NCBI GenBank assembly: GCA_016869595.1
Contig: VGDT01000001.1
Location: 287,367-351,366 of the forward strand
Source of the DNA: Alphaproteobacteria bacterium
GTDB taxonomy: Bacteria > Pseudomonadota > Alphaproteobacteria > Rhizobiales > Beijerinckiaceae
Reading direction: 5' to 3'
DNA length: 64,000 bases
Below, in pieces: positions 1 to 8,722 of this stretch; positions within the stretch are counted from its first letter, which is position 1, and each line of letters starts with the position of its first letter. The notes under the pieces are model-generated. The model had not been told where the DNA came from. It saw nothing but the letters and a program-made list of their open reading frames with translations, and searched no databases. Made by a program: the position numbers and the translations under genes.

Positions 1-232
1 TTGTCCGACGCTGCGTGGCGTCACGAAGAGCGCGCTCGATGCGGATATCGGCTGCGTGCTCGAAATCGTCATCGACGGGCTGACCGATAACGCCGTGCGC
101 GAGGCGATGCGCGCGGGGCTTCACGCCATCATCGAGATGGGGCCGGAGCAGGGCGCAAAGCGCGTCGGCGCCGGCAATTACGGCGGCAAGCTCGGGCCGT
201 TCCATTATCATCTGAAGGATCTGCTGCCGTGA
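1..232 (+). CDS. fhcD: Formylmethanofuran-tetrahydromethanopterin formyltransferase, C-terminal end (partial)
   Basis: The window opens inside this gene, and only about the last 76 residues are visible. It transfers the formyl group between tetrahydromethanopterin and methanofuran in the cytoplasmic H4MPT pathway that oxidises formaldehyde to formate in methylotrophs. The visible end contains the family-typical tail GGKLGPFHYHLKDLLP and a preceding segment rich in Gly/Ala and acidic residues. The stop codon overlaps the GTG start of the next gene (GTGA at 229-232), so the two are translationally coupled. The assignment rests on the tail motif and on fhcC directly downstream, the usual order in the fhc cluster. 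Confidence 0.85.
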   Translation, partial: CPTLRGVTKSALDADIGCVLEIVIDGLTDNAVREAMRAGLHAIIEMGPEQGAKRVGAGNYGGKLGPFHYHLKDLLP

Positions 233-1038
233 AGCCCTTTACCTTCACGCTTCGCCAGGAGCCGCCGCAGCGCGTCGATCTTTCCGCGCTGACGCCCGAT
301 CGTCTTGCCGGAAAGTCCGTTTCGCAGATCGAAGAGATCGAGATCGGCGTCACGCGCATTTCGACGAAAGTCGGGGACCTTTTCAAGATTTCCGAAGGCG
401 ATCTGAAGACCCTTCGCTATGAAGGCGGCTCGTCGCGCTTCGATCTTCTCGGCACGAAACTTCTGCCCGGCTTCGAAATCCATGTCGAAGGCGATGTCGG
501 CGCGCAGTGCGGCCGTCTTGCCAAGGGCGGGAAGATCACCATCGCGGGGAATGCCGGTCCGCATGTGGCTTCCGGCAACCTTGGCGCGGATATCGAGATC
601 AAGGGCGACGCCGGCGATTTCCTCGCCGGTCCGCTCGCCGGCGAACTCGCCGGGATGGCCGGAGGGCGCGTCATCGTGCGCGGCAATGCCGGCGCCCGCG
701 CCGGCGACCGGCTGCGCCGCGGCATTATCGTTATCGAAGGCGACACTGGCGAAGATGCCGGCGCGCGCGTTATCGCCGGCACGATCTTCGTTTTGGGCGA
801 GGCCAAGGGTCGGATCGGCTATCTCAACAAGCGCGGCTCCATCGTGCTCGCCCGCGGCGGCTGCTTCGGGCCGACCTATGTCGACTGCGGCCCGCAGGAG
901 CTTACTTTCACGCGATTTTTGGCGCGTAGCCTGAGAGATCATAGCGCCGTGGCCGCCGAGCTCCTCTCGTGCAAGCTCCGCCGCTATGGGGGCGACACGG
1001 CGGTTTACGGCAAGGGCGAGATATTGACCCCCGACTGA
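229..1038 (+). CDS. fhcC: Formylmethanofuran dehydrogenase/formyltransferase-hydrolase subunit C
   Basis: This 269-residue protein is subunit C of the Fhc complex, which hydrolyses formyl-H4MPT-derived formyl groups to formate via methanofuran. From about residue 75 to 210 it shows the repeated Gly-rich units (for example GDVGAQCG, GDAGDFLAG, GNAGARAGDRLRRG, GDTGEDAG) of the FwdC/GltB C-terminal parallel beta-helix family. The GTG start overlaps the fhcD stop by 4 bp. The full family length and the context support the call. It is the last gene of the operon here: a run of palindromic repeats follows and no further fhc gene is seen. Confidence 0.93.
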   Translation: MKPFTFTLRQEPPQRVDLSALTPDRLAGKSVSQIEEIEIGVTRISTKVGDLFKISEGDLKTLRYEGGSSRFDLLGTKLLPGFEIHVEGDVGAQCGRLAKGGKITIAGNAGPHVASGNLGADIEIKGDAGDFLAGPLAGELAGMAGGRVIVRGNAGARAGDRLRRGIIVIEGDTGEDAGARVIAGTIFVLGEAKGRIGYLNKRGSIVLARGGCFGPTYVDCGPQELTFTRFLARSLRDHSAVAAELLSCKLRRYGGDTAVYGKGEILTPD

Positions 1039-1086
1039 TCGGCCTTACCCTTGCTAGGAAGCGAACGCCTGCCAAGCGGGCGCCTA

Positions 1087-1134
1087 GATCACGCTGCATT
1101 TGGGCGAAGTCGCCCAAATGCAGATAACGTGATC
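1087..1134. repeat. Long near-perfect palindrome downstream of fhcC
   Basis: Outer arms GATCACG (1087-1093) and CGTGATC (1128-1134) enclose a perfect 14-bp inverted repeat, CTGCATTTGGGCGA (1094-1107) and its complement (1110-1123), around a 2-nt loop. Only the ATAA at 1124-1127 is unpaired. It could act as a rho-independent-like stabiliser or terminator for fhcDC transcripts, although it has no U-tract, or it may be a dispersed intergenic palindromic element. Confidence 0.75.
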
Positions 1135-1147
1135 GATTCCGAAAGTT

Positions 1148-1200
1148 TAGAGCGCGCTTTACGCGAAAAACCGGATTCCACTTTTTCGCAGCGCGCTCTA
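1148..1200. repeat. Intergenic palindromic repeat of the Hyphomicrobiales type
   Basis: Outer arms TAGAGCGCGC (1148-1157) and GCGCGCTCTA (1191-1200) flank an inner stem GCGAAAAA (1163-1170) / TTTTTCGC (1182-1189), with the core ACCGGATTCCAC between them. The layout (GCGC-rich arms around a gaaaaaCCGG...CCActttttc core) resembles a dispersed intergenic palindrome common in Rhizobiales genomes. That family assignment is from memory and not checked. It ends directly before the ribosome binding site of the next ORF. Confidence 0.65.
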
Positions 1201-1214
1201 GCAAGGAGATTGCG

Positions 1215-1430
1215 ATGAATTTCGTCGAACTCATTCTTACTGTATGCACGCTGGCGCAGCCCGCCGCCTGCGACGAGCGCAAAATCGTTTTGGAATCAGT
1301 CACGGGCTCAACCAACAATTGCATGATGCAAGCGATGCCTTATATCGCTCAGTGGTCCGGCGATCATCCGCAACTGACCGTCACCAAATGGCGTTGCGCG
1401 CGGCCGGGAGCTGATGGCGATAAGATTTGA
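1215..1430 (+). CDS. Small Cys-containing hypothetical protein
   Basis: A 71-residue ORF with a good Shine-Dalgarno (AAGGAG, 6-7 nt upstream). The N-terminus (MNFVELILTVCTLAQPAAC) is hydrophobic and could be a short signal or anchor segment. Four cysteines (about residues 11, 19, 36 and 60) suggest disulfides or metal binding if exported. I do not recognise the family. It lies between the palindromic repeats and putA, 34 bp ahead of putA. It could be co-transcribed with putA, but nothing in the sequence proves this. Confidence 0.55.
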   Translation: MNFVELILTVCTLAQPAACDERKIVLESVTGSTNNCMMQAMPYIAQWSGDHPQLTVTKWRCARPGADGDKI

Positions 1431-1464
1431 TCGATGCCTTCGGGCGCGGTCGACTCCATGACGA

Positions 1465-4400
1465 ATGAACCGGATAGACGATCGGCCGGCGCCTTTTGCA
1501 GCGCCTTACGCGCCCCCCGACGAAAGCTTCGCTGAAGCTTTCCTAAAGTCGCGTCCGGACGTTGCGACCCTGCGAACGATCGAAGAAACTGCGCTGACGC
1601 TCGTGCGCGGCATTCGTACCAAACGCGATCCGCTTGGCGGCGTCGAAGACTTCCTTCACGAATTCTCACTCTCGTCGCGAGAGGGTCTGGCTGTAATGGC
1701 GCTCGCCGAGGCGCTGCTGCGCGTTCCCGACGACGCTACGGCCGATCAGCTCCTCGCCGACAAGCTCGCTGAGGGCGATTTCTCCCACCACGAGTCGTCG
1801 AGCGACGCGTTGCTGGTTCAGGCCTGCGCCTTCGCGCTGGGGTTTTCGGCGCGCATCGTCGACGTGACGGAGCCGAGCGGGCTTGTCGCCGATCTCGCCC
1901 GCCGTCTCGGCCTGCCTGCGCTGCGGACCGCCGCCCGCCAGGCGATGCGGCTGATGGGCGCCCATTTCGTTTTCGGCGAAACCATCGAAGCGGCGATCAG
2001 GCGCGCGCAGGGACGGCGTGAGCGCTTCTCCTACGACATGCTCGGCGAAGGCGCCCGGACGGCGGAAGACGCCGAACGCTATTTTGAGGCCTACGCCCAC
2101 GCCATCCACGCCATCGGCGATTCAGCCGGGAGCTCAGGCTTTCCTGCGCGGCCCGGAATTTCGATCAAGCTTTCGGCGTTGCATCCGCGCTACGAGGCGA
2201 TCTCGCGCGAACGCGTGTTGCGGGAGTTGCCGCCGCGAGTCCTCGATCTGGCGCGCCTCGCCAAAGAACACAATCTCGCTTTCACCATCGATGCGGAGGA
2301 GGCGGATCGCCTCGAACTTTCGCTGGATGTCGTCGCGCGGGTCGTCGAAGACCCATCTCTTTCTGGCTGGGACGGATTCGGGCTCGCGGTGCAGGCCTAT
2401 CTGAAGCGCGCGTCGGCGGTGATCGACTATGTCGCCTCGCTCGCGGAAGCTCACCATCGGCGCTTCATGGCGCGCCTCGTCAAGGGCGCCTATTGGGACA
2501 GTGAAATCAAGCGCGCCCAGGAGCGCGGCCTTGCCGACTATCCGGTGTTCACGCGCAAGGCGATGACCGATCTTAATTTCGACGCTTGCGCCGCGCAGCT
2601 CTTCGCTCAATCACGGCTCTTCCCGCAATTCGCCACGCATAACGCGCGCAGCGTCGCCGCCGTTCTGACGATGGCGAATGGGCGGCGCGACTTCGAGTTT
2701 CAGCGCCTGCACGGCATGGGCGAGCAGCTCTATGACTCGCTTTCCGAGGTGAGCGACGCCGCCGTTCGAATCTATGCGCCGGTCGGTCCGCACCGCGATC
2801 TTCTCGCCTATCTTGTACGGCGTTTGATCGAGAACGGCGCCAATTCTTCGTTCGTCGCGCGCGCCGCCGATCCCGATACGCCAGAAAGCGCGCTTGTCGC
2901 TGACCCCTACGAAGCGCTCGGCGCGCCGGGTCAGGCGCGCCATCCGCGTCTGCTTCTGCCGAGCGAAATCTACTTGCCGCTTCGCGCCAATTCGAAAGGC
3001 GTGGAATTTGGCGATCGGACCGCCCTTGCGGCGCTGATCCAAGAGACACGCGCGCCTTTCCCTTCGCCTTCCGCACGCCCCAGCGTCGAGACGCGTGTCG
3101 CTCCACGCGCTGTCTTGTCGCCGATCGATGGCGCCATCGTCGGTCAGGTCGTTGAGGCGGACGAAGCTACGGCGCATGCCGCGGTCGCCGCGGCAGCGCG
3201 CGCCTTTCCGGCCTGGGTCAGGACTCCTTTCGAAGCGCGCGCGCAGATAATCGCGCGTGCGGCCGATCTGATAGAGGCGCGACGCGGCCCGCTGATCGCG
3301 CTGTTGCAAAGCGAAGGCGGCAAGACTCTCGACGACGCGCTCGCAGAAGTGCGCGAAGCGGCCGATCTTTGCCGCTACTACGCCGGCCAGGCGCGCATTG
3401 TCTGCGCCGATACGCTACTGCCGGGGCCGACGGGCGAAGCCAATGTTCTGCGCCGTCATGGGCGCGGCGTCTTCATTTGCATCTCGCCTTGGAACTTCCC
3501 GCTCGCGATTTTCATTGGCCAGATCGCCGCCGCGCTCGTCGCTGGAAACGCCGTCGTCGCCAAGCCTGCCGAGCAGACTCCGCTCGTCGCGGCCATGGCG
3601 ATCGAACTCCTGCGCGAGTCGGGCGTTCCGAATGACGCGCTTCAGTTCGCTCCGGGCGACGGCGCGATCGGCGCGGCGCTTGTCGCCGATCCGCTGACGG
3701 CCGGCGTTGTTTTCACCGGTTCAGTCGAGGTCGCGCATCGGATCAACCGCATGCTCGCCGAGCGGGAAGGGCCGATTGCGCCGCTCATCGCCGAAACAGG
3801 CGGAATCAATGCGATGATCGTCGATTCAACGGCCCTGATCGAACAGGTCGTCGACGACGTTTTGACCTCCGCCTTCCGGTCGGCCGGGCAGCGGTGCTCG
3901 GCCTTGCGTCTTTTGTGCCTGCAAGAGGAGATCGCGCCTGCCTGTCTCGAGACGTTGATCGGCGCGGCGCGCGAGTTGCGCGTCGGCGATCCGCGCGAGA
4001 TCGGCGCGCATGTCGGTCCGGTGATCGATGCAGAGGCGAAAGCGAAACTCGACGCCTATCTGTCACGTCAGCGCGCAGCCGGGCGAATTCTCTACGCCGG
4101 TGCTGCACCCACGACAGGAACATTCGTCGCGCCGCATATCGTCAGGCTCGATCGAGTGCAGGATTTGCAGGAGGAGATCTTCGGGCCTGTGCTGCATGTC
4201 GCGACCTGGCGCTCTGAGAATCTGTCGCAACTGCTCGCTGACATCGAAGCCGGCGGATACGGGCTGACGCTGGGCATGCATACGCGCATCGAACAGCGCA
4301 TCCGCGCGCTGTCGCGCGAAGCGCCCGCCGGCAACATTTATGTCAACCGTAATATGATCGGCGCGGTCGTCGGCAGTCAGCCTTTCGGCGGATTTGGCCT

Positions 4401-4581
4401 AAGCGGCACCGGCCCTAAAGCAGGCGGGCCGGATTATCTGCTGCGCTTCCTTCATGAGACGACGCTGACGGTCAATACCGCGTCGTCTGGCGGGGACGCC
4501 GGACTGTTGTCGCTCAGCGAGTTCGACGAGCTTGATCGCGACAAATTGGCGCAAAGGAGCGCCTTGAAGTCACACCACTGA
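1465..4581 (+). CDS. putA: Bifunctional proline dehydrogenase / delta-1-pyrroline-5-carboxylate dehydrogenase
   Basis: This 1038-residue protein oxidises proline to glutamate in two steps (FAD-linked PRODH, then NAD-linked P5CDH). Residues 1 to about 490 carry the PRODH region, including GYSDM-like and RLVKGAYWD segments typical of the barrel. From about residue 530 an aldehyde dehydrogenase domain follows, with ISPWNFPLAIF, an ETGG motif and the catalytic cysteine in FRSAGQRCSA (about residue 811). The N-terminal ribbon-helix-helix DNA-binding domain of trifunctional PutA is absent: the protein starts directly with the arm region, so it should not be a self-repressor. The ATG start at 1465 has no strong Shine-Dalgarno. 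Confidence 0.95.
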   Translation: MNRIDDRPAPFAAPYAPPDESFAEAFLKSRPDVATLRTIEETALTLVRGIRTKRDPLGGVEDFLHEFSLSSREGLAVMALAEALLRVPDDATADQLLADKLAEGDFSHHESSSDALLVQACAFALGFSARIVDVTEPSGLVADLARRLGLPALRTAARQAMRLMGAHFVFGETIEAAIRRAQGRRERFSYDMLGEGARTAEDAERYFEAYAHAIHAIGDSAGSSGFPARPGISIKLSALHPRYEAISRERVLRELPPRVLDLARLAKEHNLAFTIDAEEADRLELSLDVVARVVEDPSLSGWDGFGLAVQAYLKRASAVIDYVASLAEAHHRRFMARLVKGAYWDSEIKRAQERGLADYPVFTRKAMTDLNFDACAAQLFAQSRLFPQFATHNARSVAAVLTMANGRRDFEFQRLHGMGEQLYDSLSEVSDAAVRIYAPVGPHRDLLAYLVRRLIENGANSSFVARAADPDTPESALVADPYEALGAPGQARHPRLLLPSEIYLPLRANSKGVEFGDRTALAALIQETRAPFPSPSARPSVETRVAPRAVLSPIDGAIVGQVVEADEATAHAAVAAAARAFPAWVRTPFEARAQIIARAADLIEARRGPLIALLQSEGGKTLDDALAEVREAADLCRYYAGQARIVCADTLLPGPTGEANVLRRHGRGVFICISPWNFPLAIFIGQIAAALVAGNAVVAKPAEQTPLVAAMAIELLRESGVPNDALQFAPGDGAIGAALVADPLTAGVVFTGSVEVAHRINRMLAEREGPIAPLIAETGGINAMIVDSTALIEQVVDDVLTSAFRSAGQRCSALRLLCLQEEIAPACLETLIGAARELRVGDPREIGAHVGPVIDAEAKAKLDAYLSRQRAAGRILYAGAAPTTGTFVAPHIVRLDRVQDLQEEIFGPVLHVATWRSENLSQLLADIEAGGYGLTLGMHTRIEQRIRALSREAPAGNIYVNRNMIGAVVGSQPFGGFGLSGTGPKAGGPDYLLRFLHETTLTVNTASSGGDAGLLSLSEFDELDRDKLAQRSALKSHH

Positions 4582-4677
4582 CGCTCCACTTCACTAACGA
4601 TTCCACAATGATCGTCAGCTCCGTCGCTGCTGAATTTGCGAGTGCTCGGCGATCGTCCGTCCACGAGGGAGATCAGC

Positions 4678-5184
4678 ATGGCTGAAGAAAGTAAGCTACC
4701 AACGAAGCAACCCGCGCAGAGCCCCGGCATTTTCGATTGGCATCCTTTTGAATCCTTCCGGCGTCAGTTCGATCGTCTGTTTGACGACTTTCCGTCGCGC
4801 CGAGGCCTCGCCGACTTTCAACCCTTCGAGCGGCTGATGTCGCAATGGCCGGCGAGCCCGCCGGTCGATTTCGTCGAGAAGGATGGCGGATATGAGATCA
4901 CCGCCGAACTGCCTGGACTCGATGAAAAGAGCGTCGACGTGAAGCTTTCGAACGGCGTCTTGTCGATCTCTGGCGAGAAGAACGAAGAAAAAGAAGAAAA
5001 GAAGGAAGGCTATTATTGTTCGGAGCGCCGATATGGCTCCTTCCGTCGCGCCTTTAGGGTTCCCGAAGGCGTCGACCAGGAGAAGATCACGGCGGACTTC
5101 GAAAAGGGCGTGCTGAAAATCACGCTGCCGAAAACGATGGAAGCCAAGAAAGAAGAAAAGAAAATCGAAATCAGCGCGAAGTAG
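4678..5184 (+). CDS. Small heat shock protein, Hsp20/alpha-crystallin family
   Basis: A 168-residue ATP-independent holdase. The start at 4678 is chosen because GAGGGAG sits 7 nt upstream; the open frame extends further 5' without signals. Residues 1-60 form a variable N-arm (IFDWHPFESFRRQFDRLFDDF). The alpha-crystallin domain follows with VDFVEKDGGYEITAELPG, a KEEKKEGYYCSERRYGSF loop and the closing motif ADFEKGVLKITLPK, with a Lys-rich tail. No clear RpoH promoter or ROSE element is visible in the 96-bp gap after putA. Confidence 0.93.
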   Translation: MAEESKLPTKQPAQSPGIFDWHPFESFRRQFDRLFDDFPSRRGLADFQPFERLMSQWPASPPVDFVEKDGGYEITAELPGLDEKSVDVKLSNGVLSISGEKNEEKEEKKEGYYCSERRYGSFRRAFRVPEGVDQEKITADFEKGVLKITLPKTMEAKKEEKKIEISAK

Positions 5185-5218
5185 CGCCGCGTTATTCGCG
5201 ACGCCAATCGCTTCCCGT

Positions 5219-6496
5219 TTAAGATCGCCAGCCGGCGCGCCGCTGCGGAGCGCCGGCGATTTCTTGCCTCTGCGCCGGCCGCTGCATTAGCCGCGGCAAC
5301 ACGAGGTGCGGCAGCACGCCCTCGCGGATGACGGCGCGCCGCAGCGGACCGAGCGCCGCCATGGCGATGAAGCCCGCGCCCCGCAGTAAATCGACCGGCA
5401 GATAGGGAATGATGAGCGACCGGTTCAGCAGGTCGACGCCATGCGTCCTGAAGCCGATGTCGGCGCGTCTGTGACGGTCATAGCGCGCGAGCGCGCGCGA
5501 CAACTCGCGCGAATTTTTAAGATCGACGCTCGCGAGACAATCTTCGAGGTCGGCCACGTCGCGCAGGCTCAAATTCAGCCCTTGCGCGCCGATCGGCGGA
5601 AAGATGTGACAGGTTTCGCCGACCAGCGCGAGGCGCCCGGTCGCATGTTTCGACACCTGCATGCCGCCCATGCGGAATTGACCGATGTCGCCCTCGATGC
5701 GCATCGCGCCAAGTTCCGATTTGGCGTAATCCTCGATTTCATATTCGAGCTCCTCGCGCGGCTTGGCGAGGCGGCGCCGCGCCTCAGCGACGCTCATCAG
5801 CCAGACGAGGCTCGAACGATATGGCGCGTCCTCCCGTGCGGGCAGCGGCACAAGCGTAAATGGCCCTGAGCGGGTGTGATATTCCGTCGAGATATTTTCG
5901 TGCGGGAATTCGTGGCGCAGAAGCATGGTCAGCGCCATCTGCGGATAGGTCCATTCCTTCACGTCGATTCCGGCGACGGCGCGCGCGCGGCTGTTGCGTC
6001 CATCCGCCGCGACGATGAAATCCGCTTTCAGGCGCCGCCCATCGGCGAGAATGGCGACGGCGCTGTCGCTGTTGAATTCGTAATCCGCAATGTCGGCGTC
6101 GACGATCTCGATTTCGGGGCGATTGCGACAGAGATCCAGCAGGATCGCGACGAGTTCGTCATTGGACACATTGACGCCAAGCGCCGACAGGCCAATTTCG
6201 CGGGCGCGCAGGCTGAGTTCCGGCACCGGCAGAAACTGATCGGTGTCGTCCACCATGTGGATCGCTTCGACCGGGCAACCCTGCGCCTTGACTCGTTCTA
6301 GTGCGCCGATGGCGTCGAGAAATCGGATGGATGCTTCGAACAAGGCGACGGTGCGGCCTGGCAGCGGCGGCGGAATCCGGCCGGCGAGCGTCGTTTTGAA
6401 TCCTGCGCGCGCGAAGGCCAGCGCCGCGGCGAGGCCGGTCGACCCGGCGCCGGCGACGAGAATTTCTGATCTGCTGTCTTCTTGCGCCGTTTCCAT
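5219..6496 (-). CDS. FAD-dependent monooxygenase, UbiH/UbiF/VisC family
   Basis: This 425-residue flavoprotein is likely a ubiquinone-ring hydroxylase or a related aromatic monooxygenase. It shows the N-terminal Rossmann motif VAGAGSTGLAAALAFARAG, the DG motif (VAADGRNSRARAVAG, about residue 165) and the second FAD motif LALVGETCHIFPPIGAQGLNLSLRD (about residues 290-315). Length and order of motifs match UbiH/COQ6 proteins. Which ring position it hydroxylates cannot be told from the sequence. It is divergent from pcs (start 6621), so the roughly 125 bp between them should hold both promoters. Confidence 0.85.
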   Translation of the reverse strand: METAQEDSRSEILVAGAGSTGLAAALAFARAGFKTTLAGRIPPPLPGRTVALFEASIRFLDAIGALERVKAQGCPVEAIHMVDDTDQFLPVPELSLRAREIGLSALGVNVSNDELVAILLDLCRNRPEIEIVDADIADYEFNSDSAVAILADGRRLKADFIVAADGRNSRARAVAGIDVKEWTYPQMALTMLLRHEFPHENISTEYHTRSGPFTLVPLPAREDAPYRSSLVWLMSVAEARRRLAKPREELEYEIEDYAKSELGAMRIEGDIGQFRMGGMQVSKHATGRLALVGETCHIFPPIGAQGLNLSLRDVADLEDCLASVDLKNSRELSRALARYDRHRRADIGFRTHGVDLLNRSLIIPYLPVDLLRGAGFIAMAALGPLRRAVIREGVLPHLVLPRLMQRPAQRQEIAGAPQRRAGWRS

Positions 6497-6620
6497 CTCA
6501 GTCGGTCTCCTCCGCCTGTTATAGCGGCAGATGTTTCAGAGCGCGAGCAGGGCGGCTTTGGTCTGGCGCGAGCGGCGGTGTAGTCTCCGCCTCCCACTGC
6601 TCCACTCTCCGGCCGCCCTC

Positions 6621-7334
6621 GTGACGTCTTCCCGCCTCATCGGCCTTTCCGTCCACCTCTTCACGGCGAGCGGCGCGGCGCTCGGCCTCGTTGCGCTATT
6701 CCTTGCGGCGGAAGGCCGCTTCGCGGCGATGTTCGCCTGGCTTGGCGTTGCGCTCATCATCGACGCCGTCGACGGAACGCTGGCGCGGCGTCTCAAAGTG
6801 ACCGAAACGGCGCCTTTCATCGACGGCGTCGCGCTCGACCTTGTCGTCGATTTTCTCAATTATGTGGTCACGCCGCTCGCGGCGCTGTGGCGTTCAGGCC
6901 TTATCGAGCCGGCGCTCGCCGGACCTGTTTGCGCAGTGGTCTGCGCGTGTTCGGCGCTCTATTTCGCCGATCGGCGCATGAAGACGCGTGATTATTGGTT
7001 TCGCGGATTCCCGGCGCTCTGGAACGTCGTCGTGTTCTATCTTCTTGTCTTGCGGCTTCCGGCGAATGCGAGCCTCGTGGTCGTTTTGGCTGCGACGGCT
7101 TTCATGTTCATTCCGGTCGTCTTTATTCATCCGCTGCGCGTCAAGCGGCTCCGCCTCGTGACGATCGCCGTCACCGCGATCTGGGCGGCGGCGGCAATGG
7201 CGGCGGTCATGCAGGATCTTGCAGCGGCCTCCTTTGCCGTAAAGGCGGTTCTGGTGGCGGCAGGATGTTATTTTCTGGCTTTGCCGCTTTTTCGGGAGGG
7301 CGGCGCGGTCGCGAAAGGAGAGATCGATGGTTAA
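6621..7334 (+). CDS. pcs: Phosphatidylcholine synthase
   Basis: A 237-residue membrane enzyme that condenses CDP-diacylglycerol with choline, the Pcs route to PC found in alphaproteobacteria. The CDP-alcohol phosphotransferase motif DG-x2-AR-x12-G-x3-D-x3-D is present (DAVDGTLARRLKV ... DGVALDLVVD) with the Pcs-type 12-residue spacing. The phrases SVHLFTASGA near the start and FIHPLRVKRLR near residue 165 match rhizobial Pcs. The GTG at 6621 is preferred because homologues begin about there and the divergent neighbour needs promoter space; an ATG at 6531 in frame is the alternative. Six to eight hydrophobic segments are visible. Confidence 0.85.
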   Translation: MTSSRLIGLSVHLFTASGAALGLVALFLAAEGRFAAMFAWLGVALIIDAVDGTLARRLKVTETAPFIDGVALDLVVDFLNYVVTPLAALWRSGLIEPALAGPVCAVVCACSALYFADRRMKTRDYWFRGFPALWNVVVFYLLVLRLPANASLVVVLAATAFMFIPVVFIHPLRVKRLRLVTIAVTAIWAAAAMAAVMQDLAAASFAVKAVLVAAGCYFLALPLFREGGAVAKGEIDG

Positions 7335-8298
7335 GGCGATTCGCGTGCATCATCCTGGCGGACCAGAAGCGCTCGTCCTGGAGGACGTTGATCTCCCGGC
7401 GCCCGCGCCCGGCGAAGTGCAGATCCGTCAGCGCGCCATTGGCGTCAATTACATCGACATCTACCGCCGCACCGGCGCTTATCCGGCCGACTATCCGTTC
7501 ATCCCCGGACATGAAGGCGCCGGTGACGTCATCGCGGTCGGCGAGAATGTGAAGTCCTTCAAAGTCGGAGATCGGGTCGCCTATGTAGGCGCGCTCGGCG
7601 GCTATTCGGAAGCGCGCAACATCGCAGCCGACTCAGTCATTCATCTGCCGAAGTCTTTCTCCTATGAGCAGGGCGCGGTGATGATGCTGAAAGGCCTGAC
7701 CGCGCAATACCTCTTGCGCCGGACCTTCAAGGTGAAGAAAGGTCATCGCGTCCTCGTCCATGCCGGCGCCGGCGGCGTCGGACAAATCCTCTGCCAATGG
7801 GCCAATGCGCTCGGCGCGAAAGTCATCGCTACCGTCGGTTCCGCTGAAAAGGCGAAGATCGCGGAGGACGCGGGCGCCAAGCACACGATCCTCTATCGGG
7901 AGGAAAACTTCGTCGAACGCGTGCGGGACTTCACCAAAGGCAAACTGTGCGACGTGGTCTATGACGGCGTCGGGCGCGCGACTTTTCCAGCCTCGCTCGA
8001 TTGTCTGAAGCCATTCGGCATGTTCGTCAGCTTCGGCTCAGCCTCAGGTCCGATCGCCGCTTTCGACATCGGCCTTCTAGCGCTGAAAGGCTCGCTTTAT
8101 GCGACCCGGCCGTCGCTTTTCACCCATATCGCGCGCCGGCGCGACTATGAGGAGATGATGGACGATCTCGTCCATGCGGTGAAGCAGGGCTACGTGGACC
8201 TCGCCGAACCGGCGCAGTTTCCGCTCGCCGATGTGGCCAAGGTGCATGCCGCGCTCGAATCACGCGCCACTAGCGGCTCTATGGTCCTAATTCCGTGA
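7327..8298 (+). CDS. qor: NADPH:quinone oxidoreductase, zinc-independent MDR family
   Basis: A 323-residue medium-chain reductase that probably reduces quinones with NADPH. The N-terminal GroES-like domain contains NYIDIYRRTGAYP and PGHEGAGDV; the nucleotide-binding domain has VLVHAGAGGVGQILCQWA (about residues 140-157). Zinc-ligand cysteines of alcohol dehydrogenases are missing, as expected for QOR. It overlaps the end of pcs by 8 bp and has a strong Shine-Dalgarno (AAGGAGAG) inside it, so the two are co-transcribed. A functional link to PC synthesis is not apparent. Confidence 0.92.
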   Translation: MVKAIRVHHPGGPEALVLEDVDLPAPAPGEVQIRQRAIGVNYIDIYRRTGAYPADYPFIPGHEGAGDVIAVGENVKSFKVGDRVAYVGALGGYSEARNIAADSVIHLPKSFSYEQGAVMMLKGLTAQYLLRRTFKVKKGHRVLVHAGAGGVGQILCQWANALGAKVIATVGSAEKAKIAEDAGAKHTILYREENFVERVRDFTKGKLCDVVYDGVGRATFPASLDCLKPFGMFVSFGSASGPIAAFDIGLLALKGSLYATRPSLFTHIARRRDYEEMMDDLVHAVKQGYVDLAEPAQFPLADVAKVHAALESRATSGSMVLIP

Positions 8299-8590
8299 TT
8301 TCGCCACAATGTAGCGAGTGAAAAGCAGCGCTTCAGCAACAAACTTGACTTGTGTTGCAATTTCACAACTGGCGGGACAAGTCGTGTCGCAAGGCTTTGT
8401 TAACTTGGCCGGATCTCGCGTCTCTCCCGGGCTCTCGCGGGCTCGATTGAGCAGCTTTTCCCCGCTTTTTCACCGCGCCCGAGCGAACCTCGACAATTTC
8501 GTCCTACGCTTTCGGCGCAAATCGATTATGCTTCGAATGTTCCGGCTTTGAGGTTCCTCCCGCCTCTCGATTAGCCCGAACCGCCTTCCA

Positions 8591-8619
8591 AAACCCGGCG
8601 CCCGAGCCGGGTTTTTTTC
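8591..8619 (+). terminator. Rho-independent terminator
   Basis: A stem AAACCCGGC / GCCGGGTTT with a 6-nt loop is followed by a T-run (TTTTTTTCTT). It lies about 290 bp downstream of qor. The stretch 8299-8590 holds no convincing gene (one open frame of 77 codons with no homology signal and no Shine-Dalgarno), so it is either a long 3' UTR or the body of a small RNA ending at this terminator. Confidence 0.8.
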
Positions 8620-8722
8620 TTAAGCCCCGCTCGGCAACACCGTAGTTTCTATTGCAAATTTTTACGAAGGGCCCCATCCTTGGGTCGCGGCCGGCTCTCT
8701 CGCGGGCTTTGGGCCGCGAAGC

